64,000 bases of DNA from Flavobacterium anhuiense. GTDB lineage: Bacteria > Bacteroidota > Bacteroidia > Flavobacteriales > Flavobacteriaceae. The stretch's first letter is position 1, and the number at the start of each line of letters is the position of its first letter. Both the position numbers and the translations under genes were made by a program. Of the stretch, positions 49,533 to 58,940 are shown one piece after another. The notes under the pieces are model-generated. The model saw only the letters and a program-made list of their open reading frames with translations. It ran no database searches and was not told the origin of the DNA. The stretch is from positions 175,335 through 239,334 of the forward strand of contig NZ_JUIV01000006.1 of assembly GCF_004151235.1 (NCBI RefSeq), written 5' to 3'.

Positions 49533-49874
49533 GTGATGAAAAAATGTTGGTGGAAGTTAAAGGAAGTAAATGAAGAAAAAGTATTGTCCTATTGCATTTT
49601 GGTATTACTGCTAGTGTATGAAACTAAAATTCATGCGCAAGACGGAGTAGCAGGAATTAACGAAGCAAATCAAAAAGTTAGAAGCTATTTTGATGCCGGT
49701 ACGGAACTGATGTATGCAGTAGGCGCAATTCTTGGCCTTATCGGGGCTGTAAAAGTATATCAAAAGTGGAATGCCGGTGATCCCGATACCGGAAAAGTAG
49801 CTGCCGCCTGGTTTGGCAGCTGTGTATTTCTTGTTGTGGTGGCAACTGTTATCAAATCTTTTTTCGGAGTCTAA
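49533..49874 (+). CDS. traE: TraE-like conjugation protein (DUF4134)
   Basis: A 113-residue membrane protein of the DUF4134/TraE family of Bacteroidetes transfer operons. After a signal-like helix (CILVLLLVYETKIHAQ) the mature part has DAGTELMYAVGAILGLIGAV with KVYQKWNAGDPDTGKVAAAW, a highly conserved family motif, and a second helix FGSCVFLVVVATVIKSFFG. It resembles a VirB2-like inner-membrane component. Its stop overlaps the traF start (TAATG). Confidence 0.88.
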   Translation: MMKKCWWKLKEVNEEKVLSYCILVLLLVYETKIHAQDGVAGINEANQKVRSYFDAGTELMYAVGAILGLIGAVKVYQKWNAGDPDTGKVAAAWFGSCVFLVVVATVIKSFFGV

Positions 49875-50185
49875 TGAACAGTGTGTATCAGATTAATAAG
49901 GGAATTAATCAAAGTATTGAATTTAAAGGCCTAAAAGCGCAATACATCTGGTACTTAGGAGGTGGAGTCGTATTTCTTATGATACTCTTTGCAATTCTGT
50001 ATATCATAGGTGTTCCTTCTTTGATATGTGTTGGTATAATTGGAACGGCAGGTGGATTTTTGGTTTTTAAAATCTACAGGATGAGCAACCAATACGGCGA
50101 ATATGGAATGATGAAAGCTTTCGCAAAAAAACAGATTCCAAAATTTATAAATGTAAAGAGCAGGGAAGTTTTCATAAAGATATAG
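49874..50185 (+). CDS. traF: TraF-like conjugation protein (DUF4133)
   Basis: A 103-residue membrane protein of the DUF4133/TraF family. MNSVYQINKGINQSIEFKGL is the conserved N-terminus, followed by two membrane helices (YIWYLGGGVVFLMILFAILY and VPSLICVGIIGTAGGFLVFK) and a basic C-terminus (MMKAFAKKQIPKFINVKSRE). It corresponds to the VirB3-like component that works with the TraG ATPase, whose gene begins 31 bases downstream. Overlap with traE is one base. Confidence 0.88.
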   Translation: MNSVYQINKGINQSIEFKGLKAQYIWYLGGGVVFLMILFAILYIIGVPSLICVGIIGTAGGFLVFKIYRMSNQYGEYGMMKAFAKKQIPKFINVKSREVFIKI

Positions 50186-50215
50186 CTGTAAAACGTTAAA
50201 TAAAAAAGGAGAGAG

Positions 50216-52684
50216 ATGGGGAAGAGGATGGAAGATATATTGCCAATTATAGCAGTAGAACATGATTGCATATTATCAAAACAAGGTGATGTAACTGTAG
50301 TATTCAAGGCGGAGCTTCCCGAAATTTTTACGCTCTCGGACCAAGAGTATGAAGCCTTTCACCAGTCTTGGATAAAGGCATTGAAATTGCTGCCTAAACA
50401 CTGCATTTTTCACAAACAGGATTGGTTTCTAGAAAAGAAGCATGTCGCGGACTTTTCAAGCGATGACAGCAGTTTTTTGACAAGGAGCAGTGAGCGCTTC
50501 TTTAATGAAAGACCTTTTCTGGATCATACCTGCTATATCATGCTGACTAAGAAACCGGCAGGGAGGAAAAATTCCAGTTCTTTATTTTCCAGTCTTTTGA
50601 GGAATACATTGGTGTCTCAAGAAACGTTGGACCCTCAAATACTGCAGGATTTTATTGATTGTACGGGACAGTTTCGCAGGGTTATGGAAGACAGCGGATT
50701 TATAAAGCTTGAGCGCCTTAAAAATAATTCCATTAAAAGTGAAGGCAGGAAGATTGGTATTATTGAACGGTATAGTCTTTTATCAGAGAGAGAAGATTCT
50801 TTTGTTTTTAACGACATAGTTTTTGATGAAGGGCTGAAGGTTGGCGATAAATACTGCCAGCTGTTTACTTTAGGTGATGCTGCAGACCTGCCTGGACTAT
50901 GCGGATCGAGGATTAATTTCGACCGTTATTCGACCGATAAAACAAAATTCAGCATTGGTTTTGCATCTACGCTGGGTCAGCTATTGTCCTGCAATCATAT
51001 TTATAATCAGTATCTGTTTATTGAGGATGCGCAGAAAACAATTCAGAAACTCGAGAGTAAAAGATTGAGGCTTCAGTCGCTGTCTGCCTACAGCAGGGAG
51101 AACTTGATTGCCAGAGATGCCACGAATGATTTTCTTAATGAAGCTATATCCCAGCAGAGACTTCCTGTAAAAGCACACTTTAATGTACTTGCCTGGAGTG
51201 CGGATAAAGAAGAACTAAAAGATATTAAAAACAAGGTTTCATCAGCACTGGCGCAGATGGATTCGGCTGCAAAACAGGAGACTGTAGGTGCACCGCAGAT
51301 TTATTGGGCAGGAATGCCGGGGAATGCTGCAGATTTTCCAATGAATGATACTTTCGACACTTTTACAGAACAGGCTGTATGCTTCCTCAATATGGAAACT
51401 GGCTACAGATCGTCTCTTAGCCCTTGCGGTATACGACTCGGAGACAGACTGACGGGAAAACCAGTTCATGTGGATATAAGCGACGAGCCTGTGAAAATGG
51501 GAATCTGCACCAATCGGAACAAATTCATTTTAGGGCCTTCAGGAAGCGGTAAATCTTTTTTTACCAACCATATGGTAAGAAGTTATTACGAGCAGGGCAC
51601 ACATATTGTTCTGGTAGATGTCGGGCACAGTTATAAAGGGCTTTGCGATATGGTTGGCGGCTATTACTTCACCTATGATGAAAAGAATCCGATTCGTTTT
51701 AATCCATTTTACATATCAGAGGGAGATAATCTCGATACTGAAAAAAAAGAAAGCATTAAAACACTGCTGCTGGCTCTTTGGAAGAAAGATGATGAAACTT
51801 TTAACCGCAGTGAATATGTCGCACTTTCTAACGCCCTTCAGCTGTATTATGAGAAGTTAGAAATCAATTCAGATGTCTTTCCCTGCTTTAATAGTTTTTA
51901 TGAATTCTTAAAAGATGATTTTGTTCCCATTCTGGAAAGTGACAAGGTTAAAGAAAAGGATTTTGATGTCAACAATTTTCTCTACGTACTGCGTCCCTAT
52001 TATAAAGGAGGTGAGTTTGATTATCTGTTAAATGCCACGGAAAATCTGGAACTTTTAAAAGAAAGGTTTATTGTTTTCGAGCTCGACAACATTAAGGATC
52101 ATCCTATTTTATTTCCGGTAGTCACCATCATTATTATGGAGGTCTTCATCAGCAAGATGAGAAAACTGAAAGGGGTTCGTAAAATGATCCTGATTGAGGA
52201 AGCCTGGAAAGCTATTGCGAAGGAAGGAATGGCCGAATATATAAAGTATCTTTTCAAGACTGTCCGTAAATTTTTTGGTGAAGCTATAGTAGTCACTCAG
52301 GAAGTGGAAGATATAATTTCATCACCTGTAGTAAAACAGGCTATCATCAACAATAGTGACTGTAAAATCCTGTTAGACCAAAGCAAATACCAGAATAAAT
52401 TTGATCAGATTCAGGAGCTGTTAGGACTGACTGAAAAAGAGAAAGCACTTGTGCTCTCGGTAAACAAGGCAAACGATCCCAGCAAGAAATATAAGGAAGT
52501 GTTTATCTCGCTGGGGGGTATGCTATCAAAAGTGTATAGAACAGAAGTTTCTTTAGAGGAATACTTAGCTTATACAACAGAGGAAAGCGAAAAGGTGAAA
52601 ATGAATGCCTATGCCAAAAAATTCGGCGGGGACATTAAAAAAGGAATTGCCGCAATGGCTCAGGAAATTCGAAGTGGAAATTAA
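50216..52684 (+). CDS. traG: TraG-type conjugation ATPase (VirB4-like)
   Basis: An 822-residue ATPase that drives assembly of the mating channel. The N-terminal part (MGKRMEDILPIIAVEHDCIL) is typical of Bacteroidetes TraG. Walker A is FILGPSGSGKSFFTNHMV (about residues 438-455); later come LVDVGHSYKGLCDMVGGYYF, RFNPFYI, Walker B MILIEEAWKAI and VTQEVEDIISSPVVKQAIIN. An alternative start at 50228 is possible. It is not the VirD4-type coupling protein, which is encoded separately as mobC at 21176, so both ATPases of the system are present in the window. Confidence 0.93.
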   Translation: MGKRMEDILPIIAVEHDCILSKQGDVTVVFKAELPEIFTLSDQEYEAFHQSWIKALKLLPKHCIFHKQDWFLEKKHVADFSSDDSSFLTRSSERFFNERPFLDHTCYIMLTKKPAGRKNSSSLFSSLLRNTLVSQETLDPQILQDFIDCTGQFRRVMEDSGFIKLERLKNNSIKSEGRKIGIIERYSLLSEREDSFVFNDIVFDEGLKVGDKYCQLFTLGDAADLPGLCGSRINFDRYSTDKTKFSIGFASTLGQLLSCNHIYNQYLFIEDAQKTIQKLESKRLRLQSLSAYSRENLIARDATNDFLNEAISQQRLPVKAHFNVLAWSADKEELKDIKNKVSSALAQMDSAAKQETVGAPQIYWAGMPGNAADFPMNDTFDTFTEQAVCFLNMETGYRSSLSPCGIRLGDRLTGKPVHVDISDEPVKMGICTNRNKFILGPSGSGKSFFTNHMVRSYYEQGTHIVLVDVGHSYKGLCDMVGGYYFTYDEKNPIRFNPFYISEGDNLDTEKKESIKTLLLALWKKDDETFNRSEYVALSNALQLYYEKLEINSDVFPCFNSFYEFLKDDFVPILESDKVKEKDFDVNNFLYVLRPYYKGGEFDYLLNATENLELLKERFIVFELDNIKDHPILFPVVTIIIMEVFISKMRKLKGVRKMILIEEAWKAIAKEGMAEYIKYLFKTVRKFFGEAIVVTQEVEDIISSPVVKQAIINNSDCKILLDQSKYQNKFDQIQELLGLTEKEKALVLSVNKANDPSKKYKEVFISLGGMLSKVYRTEVSLEEYLAYTTEESEKVKMNAYAKKFGGDIKKGIAAMAQEIRSGN

Positions 52685-52697
52685 ATGAAAAGAGAAA

Positions 52698-53381
52698 ATG
52701 AAAAAGAAATTAGCGGGTTGTTTTATTTGTATTCTGCTGGTTGCAACTCCGGTCAGACCAGCTGAAAAAACAGCAGCACTGCCAATACTGGAAATCGTTA
52801 AAGCTGTGACAAAGAAAGTAATCAAAGCTATTGATCTTCGGATCCAAAAACTGCAGAACAAAACGATTTGGCTTCAGAATGCCCAAAAGCAGGTCGAAAA
52901 TGTGCTCTCTAAACTTAAACTCGACGAAATCTCAGAATGGACGCAAAAGCAGAAAGACCTTTATAAAGGTTATTATGAAGAGCTTGCGAAAGTGAAATCC
53001 ATTATCACTTACTATCAGAGGATAAAAGAAATTACTGCGAAGCAGACAAAGCTGGTTCAGGAATACGAAAGAGCATGGAATCTGTTTAGACAGAATAAGC
53101 ACTTTAAAGCAAGTGAGATTCGGTACATGGAGAAGGTCTATACCGGTATTTTAGAAGAAAGCATGAAGAATATCGATCAGATATTTTTGATACTGGATTT
53201 GTTCACTACCCAGATGACTGATTTGAAAAGACTGGAAATCATTAATAAGGCTGCTGACCAGATTGATGCTAATTATGATGATCTTACTATGTTCAATCAG
53301 CAGAATGTTTTACTGAGTCTGCAGAGGGCAAAAACAGAAGCAGATGTAAATCTTGTCAAAGAATTTTACGGAATACCATAA
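52698..53381 (+). CDS. TraI-like conjugation protein
   Basis: A 227-residue exported protein. The signal peptide is MKKKLAGCFICILLVATPVR; then a long helical segment (AVTKKVIKAIDLRIQKLQNK, IWLQNAQKQVENVLSKLKLD) and YKGYYEELAKVKSIITYYQR. The C-terminus with ADQIDANYDDLTMFNQQNVL fits the VirB5-like TraI group of Bacteroidetes conjugative transposons. It lies 13 bases after traG and is followed by two smaller relatives. Confidence 0.8.
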   Translation: MKKKLAGCFICILLVATPVRPAEKTAALPILEIVKAVTKKVIKAIDLRIQKLQNKTIWLQNAQKQVENVLSKLKLDEISEWTQKQKDLYKGYYEELAKVKSIITYYQRIKEITAKQTKLVQEYERAWNLFRQNKHFKASEIRYMEKVYTGILEESMKNIDQIFLILDLFTTQMTDLKRLEIINKAADQIDANYDDLTMFNQQNVLLSLQRAKTEADVNLVKEFYGIP

Positions 53382-53395
53382 TTCAGATAAAAATC

Positions 53396-54013
53396 ATGAA
53401 AAAATTATTAATACCCTTGTTTCTAATACTTGTATTTCAGCAGGGACTACAAGCGCAAGCCAAGCAGCGCAAGGAACTGCTTCTGCAGATTGCAGCACTT
53501 CAGGTGTATATTGATTATGCGAAAAAAGGTTATTCTGCCGTTTCGAAAGGACTCAATTTTATAGGGGATGCCAAAAGAGGGGAAGTAAACCTTCATGGTG
53601 ATTATTTTGCATCTCTGGCAAAAGTTAATCCAAAAGTCAGAACCTACTACAAAGCAGCAGAAATTATTTCGCTGCAGTTTCAGATATTGAAAATCTGTAA
53701 AGAGACTTTAGTCAGTTTAAAAACGCACGATTTATTTCATGGAAGTGAGCTGGACTATGTGGAACGTTCTTTTGTAAGACTGCTTCAAAGCTGCAACGAC
53801 ACACTAGAACAGCTTTTAGTCCTCACAACTGATTCGAAACTGGAGCTAAAAGATGACCAGAGAATTGAACGGATTGATATGCTGCACAAAAAAATGACAG
53901 ATGATTACAATTTCTGTACTTCATTCAGCAATGATGCAAAACTGCTTTCTCTTTCTAAGAGAGCAGATCTAAATGATTCTAAAAGTATAAGAGCCTCATA
54001 TGGATTAAATTAA
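53396..54013 (+). CDS. exported TraI-like paralog
   Basis: A 205-residue exported helical protein, with signal peptide MKKLLIPLFLILVFQQGLQA. It has the same layout as the next gene: KKGYSAVSKGLNFIGDAKRG, HGDYFASLAKVNPKVRTYYK, and RIERIDMLHKKMTDDYNF. In public annotations such proteins are, I believe, often labelled TerB-like; the link is not visible here. Gap to the upstream traI-like gene is 14 bases. Confidence 0.75.
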   Translation: MKKLLIPLFLILVFQQGLQAQAKQRKELLLQIAALQVYIDYAKKGYSAVSKGLNFIGDAKRGEVNLHGDYFASLAKVNPKVRTYYKAAEIISLQFQILKICKETLVSLKTHDLFHGSELDYVERSFVRLLQSCNDTLEQLLVLTTDSKLELKDDQRIERIDMLHKKMTDDYNFCTSFSNDAKLLSLSKRADLNDSKSIRASYGLN

Positions 54014-54018
54014 AACTT

Positions 54019-54654
54019 ATGAAAAAGATATTAATTCTAGGAATAATCATCATCTTTTTATTTGTACCGGACAAATCAAATGCACAGTCAGCAGAAATCC
54101 AGCAGCTGATATTGAATATTGAAAAACTATCGCAGTTCAAAAAGATACTTAGCGATATGAAAAAGGGTTACGAACTTCTGTCTAATGGATACAAGACGGT
54201 TAAAGATATGTCCGAGGGAAACTTCAGTCTTCATAAGGCTTTTCTAGATGCCCTGATGCAGGTAAGTCCAATGGTAAAGAATTACAAAAGGGTGGGAGAT
54301 ATTGTCAATTACCAGATTTTGCTGGTAAAAGAAAGCAGGAACGCACTGGGCAGATTAACAAAAAGTGAGAATTTTAGCGAGAAGGAAATAATATATTTTG
54401 ATCAAGTTTATGCCAACCTCCTGAGTGAAAGCCTCACGAATCTTGATGAGCTCACAATGGTTATTACCGCCGATAAGTTGAGAATGTCGGACGACGAGAG
54501 ATTGGAAGCTATTGATACTATTTATCTGCAGATGCAGGATAAGCTGTTTTTCATGCGAGATTTCAGTTCATCTGCAAACGTATTGCTTCTCCAGAGAGCA
54601 AAAGAGAAAAAAGATGTTTATGCCTCCAAAGCAATACAGGAACTTAAAAACTAA
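54019..54654 (+). CDS. exported TraI-like paralog, second copy
   Basis: A 211-residue exported protein (signal peptide MKKILILGIIIIFLFVPDKS). Clearly related to the preceding gene: KKGYELLSNGYKTVKDMSEG, AFLDALMQVSPMVKNYKRVG, and DDERLEAIDTIYLQMQDKLF match KKGYSAVSKGLNF..., YFASLAKVNPKVRTYYKAAE and DDQRIERIDMLHKKMTDDYN at the same positions. Gap is 5 bases on each side, so it belongs to the same transcript. Probably a tandem duplication whose products form part of the channel or pilus tip. Confidence 0.75.
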   Translation: MKKILILGIIIIFLFVPDKSNAQSAEIQQLILNIEKLSQFKKILSDMKKGYELLSNGYKTVKDMSEGNFSLHKAFLDALMQVSPMVKNYKRVGDIVNYQILLVKESRNALGRLTKSENFSEKEIIYFDQVYANLLSESLTNLDELTMVITADKLRMSDDERLEAIDTIYLQMQDKLFFMRDFSSSANVLLLQRAKEKKDVYASKAIQELKN

Positions 54655-54658
54655 GGGT

Positions 54659-55855
54659 ATGAAACTGTCAATTCGAAATAAAATCCTTTCTGTAATTCTG
54701 GTGATGATCCCTCTTTTTAGTTCTGCTCAGGGATTGGGAGATGAAATGCAGAGCCTTCATTCCGTTTTAGATAGGCTTTATGATGAAATGATGCCCTTGT
54801 GCTCAAATCTTATCGGTGTGGGGCAGGGAATTGCGGGTTTTGGAACCATCTGGTACATAGCTTCAAGGGTTTGGCGACATATCGCCAATGCCGAACCAAT
54901 AGATTTTTATCCCTTGTTCAGACCGTTTGTGATCGGATTCAGCATTATGATTTTTCCATCTGTACTGGCACTCATCAACGGCGTTATGAAACCGACCGTA
55001 ACTGCAACGGCTGCCATGGCTGCGGGATCGAATAATGCAATTGCTGTTCTTTTAAAGGAAAAGGAAAAAGCAATCAAAGAAACAGACACATGGAAAATGT
55101 ATGTCGGCGGGACTGGCAGCGGTGATAGGGACAGATGGTACAAATATACCCACGATGGCGCTGATCCTTCAGATGAGAGTATGCTTGCAGGAATTGGGAA
55201 TGATGTGAAATTTGCAATGGAAAAAGCATCTTACGGCTTTAGGAATTCAGTTAAAGAATGGATGAGCGAGGTGCTAAGGGTATTGTTCGAAGCTGCTGCG
55301 CTATGTATAGATACGCTAAGAACATTTCAACTGGTAGTTCTTTCTATATTGGGACCGCTTGTTTTTGGAATAGCAGTGTTTGATGGATTCCAGCATACCC
55401 TCACAGTATGGCTGGCAAGATATATCAATATCTACTTATGGCTTCCTGTCGCAAATATTTTTGGAAGTATTATCGGAAAGATACAGGAATTAATGCTGAA
55501 ACTAGATCTTTCACAGGTACAAGCAACTGGAGATACTTTTTTCAGCAGAACAGATATTGCATACCTGATATTTTTGATAATAGGTATTATTGGCTATTTC
55601 ACTGTACCCTCAGTGGCTAATTATATAGTGCATGCAGGAGGCGGGGGAGCACTGGCGCAAAAGACTACGAGCTTATTTGGCGGTTCAACCAGTTCGGTTA
55701 TTTCCAAAGCATCACAAGGAACCGCGATGGTTATGGACAGCATGGGAAATGCGGCAGGGAAGATGTCACAGAGTATGTCCACATCTTCAGCTTCATCTCC
55801 CTATTTTCAAGAGAAAGGAAATTACATGGGTGACAAGCTCAAAGGAAATTCATAA
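54659..55855 (+). CDS. traJ: TraJ-like conjugation membrane protein
   Basis: A 398-residue inner membrane protein related to VirB6. I start it at the ATG at 54659 (MKLSIRNKILSVILVMIPLF), a good signal peptide, rather than upstream at 54512, which would overlap the preceding gene. After a short periplasmic segment come several membrane spans: WYIASRVWRHIANAEPID, FVIGFSIMIFPSVLALINGV, TFQLVVLSILGPLVFGIAVF, YLIFLIIGIIGYFTVPSVAN. A Gly/Ser-rich tail (AGGGGALAQKTTSLFGGSTS) is typical of the family. Lies between the TraI-like genes and traK. Confidence 0.88.
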   Translation: MKLSIRNKILSVILVMIPLFSSAQGLGDEMQSLHSVLDRLYDEMMPLCSNLIGVGQGIAGFGTIWYIASRVWRHIANAEPIDFYPLFRPFVIGFSIMIFPSVLALINGVMKPTVTATAAMAAGSNNAIAVLLKEKEKAIKETDTWKMYVGGTGSGDRDRWYKYTHDGADPSDESMLAGIGNDVKFAMEKASYGFRNSVKEWMSEVLRVLFEAAALCIDTLRTFQLVVLSILGPLVFGIAVFDGFQHTLTVWLARYINIYLWLPVANIFGSIIGKIQELMLKLDLSQVQATGDTFFSRTDIAYLIFLIIGIIGYFTVPSVANYIVHAGGGGALAQKTTSLFGGSTSSVISKASQGTAMVMDSMGNAAGKMSQSMSTSSASSPYFQEKGNYMGDKLKGNS

Positions 55856-55872
55856 TAAACTTAAAAAAACAG

Positions 55873-56496
55873 ATGATGTTTACTAAAATGAAGAATATTG
55901 ATTCAGCTTTTAAATATGTAAGAAGCTTTACAATGCTGGTTATTGCAGGCTGTGTTGTTATCTGTTGTTTTGCGCTTTATAAAAGTTTCCAGACTGTAGC
56001 CAGAATGCAAGACAAGGTTTATATCCTGGCAGCGGGCAAAGCACTAGAAGCGTATGCTTCTGAAAGGAAGGATAATATACCAGTGGAAGCCAGAGATCAT
56101 GTCAAAACATTTCACAAATTTTTCTTTACCCTTGACCCTGATGACAAGGTAATTAAAACAAATGTGACGAAGGCATTATATCTGGCTGATGAAAGTGCAA
56201 AAAGAATCTACGACGACCTAAAGGAAAATGGATTCTATTCAGGAGTCATATCAGGAAATATCAGCCAGACTGTACAAATAGACAGCATAAACATCGACAT
56301 AAAAGATTATCCATATCGATTTAAATGTTTTGCCAGACAAAGTATAATTCGAACTACAAGTATTTTAAAAAGAAGCCTAATCACCGAAGGAAGCCTTCGA
56401 AATGTATCAAGAAGTGATAATAATCCTCACGGCTTTTTAATCGAACGTTTCAATACTATTGAAAATAAAGACCTCGGTGTAGAAAACAGAAAGTAG
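55873..56496 (+). CDS. traK: TraK-like conjugation protein
   Basis: A 207-residue, single-pass inner membrane protein, VirB8-like. The N-terminal cytoplasmic segment (MKNIDSAFKYVRSFTMLVIA) leads to the membrane helix (AGCVVICCFALYKSFQTVAR). The periplasmic domain includes AGKALEAYASERKDNIPVEA, HVKTFHKFFFTLDPDDKVIK and DIKDYPYRFKCFARQSIIRT, family-typical. A start at the next Met (55888) is possible. traL follows directly: stop TAG then ATG with no gap. Confidence 0.85.
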   Translation: MMFTKMKNIDSAFKYVRSFTMLVIAGCVVICCFALYKSFQTVARMQDKVYILAAGKALEAYASERKDNIPVEARDHVKTFHKFFFTLDPDDKVIKTNVTKALYLADESAKRIYDDLKENGFYSGVISGNISQTVQIDSINIDIKDYPYRFKCFARQSIIRTTSILKRSLITEGSLRNVSRSDNNPHGFLIERFNTIENKDLGVENRK

Positions 56497-56694
56497 ATGA
56501 AATCGCTATTTAAAAAAAGAGAAGCGCCATTTGTATACAACAGATACTATCTGTTTCTACAGGAAAAATGGGTGCGAAAGATGGAGTTTCTTACGCAAGG
56601 ATTCTCCAAAAAGCAACTGATTCTTTTCCTGGTATTATTTATTGCATTTAGTTCTGCTTATTTTCTATTTATAGTTTATGAGGCTTTAAACTGA
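56497..56694 (+). CDS. traL: TraL-like small conjugation protein
   Basis: A 65-residue protein with one membrane helix near the C-terminus (LILFLVLFIAFSSAYFLFIV) and a basic N-terminus (MKSLFKKREAPFVYNRYYLF). Size and position between TraK and TraM fit the TraL protein of Bacteroidetes transfer operons. Starts directly after the traK stop. Confidence 0.75.
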   Translation: MKSLFKKREAPFVYNRYYLFLQEKWVRKMEFLTQGFSKKQLILFLVLFIAFSSAYFLFIVYEALN

Positions 56695-56766
56695 GATATT
56701 TTTCAGTCGGGGAACAGAATGGTAAAGCCTTCAACAATAATTTAATTCATTTTAAAAAGTAAAGAC

Positions 56767-58053
56767 ATGGAACAAAAAAATATTTCTATGAAAGAAGATA
56801 AAAAAAGAAAAATGCTTTTAATGCTGCCATTGATAACTCTTCCCTTCATATCTATTTTGTTTTACACATTAGGTGGAGGAAAGATGAGTACAGATGCGGC
56901 AGAAAATAAAATTAAAAAAGGTTTCAATTTTAATCTGCCCATTCCAAAGTTTAAGGAAGATTCATCTTTAAATAAAATGAGCTATTATGACCAAGCGGCG
57001 GTAGACTCCATTAAACTGCAGGAACAAATTAAAAAAGATCCGAATTACTCTAATAATAAGCTGCTTGATCAATCTCAGAGTCCATTTGCTGAATCAGATG
57101 TGAGGTTAAAAGATTTTTTAAGCAATGGTCGAGGGCTAAATTCAGAACCGCTGCAGAACAGAAATGAAAAAAAGATATATGAAAAACTTTATTTGTTGCA
57201 GAAAGCCATCAGTCAGCCATCTACAGTAGACAAGTATGGGCAGGAGATGAGCGAGTTTGAGAAATATGGTTCATCCAACGAAGTTTCTACTCAAATCAAG
57301 GACTTAGAAAAAATGATGTCTACTATGGGGGAATCTCAGCCAGATCCCGAACTGCAGCAATTGAGCGGTATGCTTGAAAACATACTCGATATCCAACATC
57401 CTTCAAGAGTTGCGGAAAAGCTGCTTAAAAATTCAGAAAGCAAGAAAGGAAAAGTTTATAACGTAGATAGCAAAAAAGCATCAGTAAATATTACTTCACT
57501 TCAGGAAAATAAAGCAGAGAACAATTTTCAACAGAATGCTTTTTATACAGTAGAAGATGCAACAAATGGAGATTCTCCTCAAAATGCACTGGAAGCATTT
57601 GTGCATGAAACCCAGACTGTTGTCAACGGATCAATTATAAAATTAAGACTCGGAGGTGATGCGGCAATTCAGGGTACAGTAATTCCAAAAAACACTTTCC
57701 TATATGGTGTTGCCGCTTTGAAAGGGGAAAGACTTGAAATAAAGATAGAAAATCTGCAATACCGAAGCTCCATATTCCCAGTTCAGCTTGCGGTTTATGA
57801 TATTGATGGAATGGAAGGGATAAATATTCCAGGTGCAATCGGCAGGGATGTAGCGAAGGCTTCTGCAGACCGATCAATACAGACTTTAGGGTTGACCGGT
57901 GTTACAGATTCATGGGGAGCTCAGGCAGCTGGAATGGGTATCGAGGCGGCAAAAAGTCTTTTAAGCAAGAAAGTAAAACTCATCAAAGTAATAGTTAAAG
58001 CAGGATATCAGGTACTTCTGTATGATGAAAAACAAAAGAATCTAAAACCTTAA
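56767..58053 (+). CDS. traM: TraM-like conjugation protein
   Basis: A 428-residue VirB10-like protein. It has an N-terminal membrane helix (MLPLITLPFISILFYTLGGG) after a charged start (EDKKRKMLLM), then a long disordered part (LPIPKFKEDSSLNKMSYYDQ) and a C-terminal globular domain (GDAAIQGTVIPKNTFLYGVA, VQLAVYDIDGMEGINIPGAI). AALKGERLEIKIENLQYRSS is a conserved TraM segment. Lies 72 bases after traL and 11 before traN. Confidence 0.88.
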   Translation: MEQKNISMKEDKKRKMLLMLPLITLPFISILFYTLGGGKMSTDAAENKIKKGFNFNLPIPKFKEDSSLNKMSYYDQAAVDSIKLQEQIKKDPNYSNNKLLDQSQSPFAESDVRLKDFLSNGRGLNSEPLQNRNEKKIYEKLYLLQKAISQPSTVDKYGQEMSEFEKYGSSNEVSTQIKDLEKMMSTMGESQPDPELQQLSGMLENILDIQHPSRVAEKLLKNSESKKGKVYNVDSKKASVNITSLQENKAENNFQQNAFYTVEDATNGDSPQNALEAFVHETQTVVNGSIIKLRLGGDAAIQGTVIPKNTFLYGVAALKGERLEIKIENLQYRSSIFPVQLAVYDIDGMEGINIPGAIGRDVAKASADRSIQTLGLTGVTDSWGAQAAGMGIEAAKSLLSKKVKLIKVIVKAGYQVLLYDEKQKNLKP

Positions 58054-58064
58054 AGTGAAAAAAA

Positions 58065-58928
58065 ATGAAAAGAATTAATCATTTATTTAAAATGAGTTTA
58101 TTGCTGTTTTCTGTTTTAGCCTATCCTCAGTTGAGTGTAAAAGAGACGATAGCGAACGAAGACCAATACAAAAGCGTTCAGATCGGATACTCCAAAACAA
58201 CAAGTATTGTTTTTTCCTATCCAATCAAGAGCATTGATAAAGGAAGTGATGAGGTACTGGTACAGAAAGCCAAAGGTGTAGAGAATATATTACTGATTAA
58301 AGCAGCTAAACAGCATTTCATTCAGACCAACCTGACTGTTGTGACTTCTGACGCGAGATTATACGTATTTGTACTGAATTATGATGATGACTGTCCGGAT
58401 TTGAATGTCAAAGCCGTGAATTCCATTGCTGCCAGTAAAGATGTTTTATTTTCACTTGAGAACGAAAACCAGAAAAAAATAGAACAATGTGCCTCCCTGG
58501 CATTATCTAAAAAGAATAAAATCGGCGGTTATAACAAATCTAAGTATCAGATAAGACTAGAGCTAAACGGTATTTTTATTTATCAGGATGTTTTGTATTT
58601 GAGGATAGTATTTGAAAATAAGTCAAAGATTAACTATGACATTGATCAGTTCCGATTTTTTATCAGGGATCAAAAAAAATCAAAACGTACTGCATCGCAG
58701 GAAATAGAAATTGAGCCGCTTTATCAAAGTACGTCATCCACTTTGATCCCCTATAAGTCTGAAGTAGTAAAAGTTTATGCGCTCGAAAAGTTTACTATTC
58801 CTGAAAACAAATATCTCACACTTCAGCTAATTGAAAAAAATGGTGGAAGACATCTTGAACTTGATATCAGCAGTAACCTGACCGAGAAAGTATTTCCAAT
58901 CGAGGCATTTAACATGGATAAATTTTAA
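58065..58928 (+). CDS. traN: TraN-like conjugation protein (DUF4138)
   Basis: A 287-residue periplasmic or outer-membrane-associated protein, VirB9-like. A signal peptide (MSLLLFSVLAYPQ) precedes YSKTTSIVFSYPIKSIDKGS, VQKAKGVENILLIKAAKQHF, and LTVVTSDARLYVFVLNYDDD; then LRIVFENKSKINYDIDQFRF and PYKSEVVKVYALEKFTIPEN, all characteristic of DUF4138. It would pair with TraM to build the outer part of the channel. The start fits, 11 bases after traM. Confidence 0.88.
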   Translation: MKRINHLFKMSLLLFSVLAYPQLSVKETIANEDQYKSVQIGYSKTTSIVFSYPIKSIDKGSDEVLVQKAKGVENILLIKAAKQHFIQTNLTVVTSDARLYVFVLNYDDDCPDLNVKAVNSIAASKDVLFSLENENQKKIEQCASLALSKKNKIGGYNKSKYQIRLELNGIFIYQDVLYLRIVFENKSKINYDIDQFRFFIRDQKKSKRTASQEIEIEPLYQSTSSTLIPYKSEVVKVYALEKFTIPENKYLTLQLIEKNGGRHLELDISSNLTEKVFPIEAFNMDKF

Positions 58929-58940
58929 ACGAGATATATC

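Noticed and set aside
54512..54658. N-terminal extension of traJ
   Set aside because: It overlaps the preceding gene and is Cys/Arg-rich; the ATG at 54659 gives a proper signal peptide.
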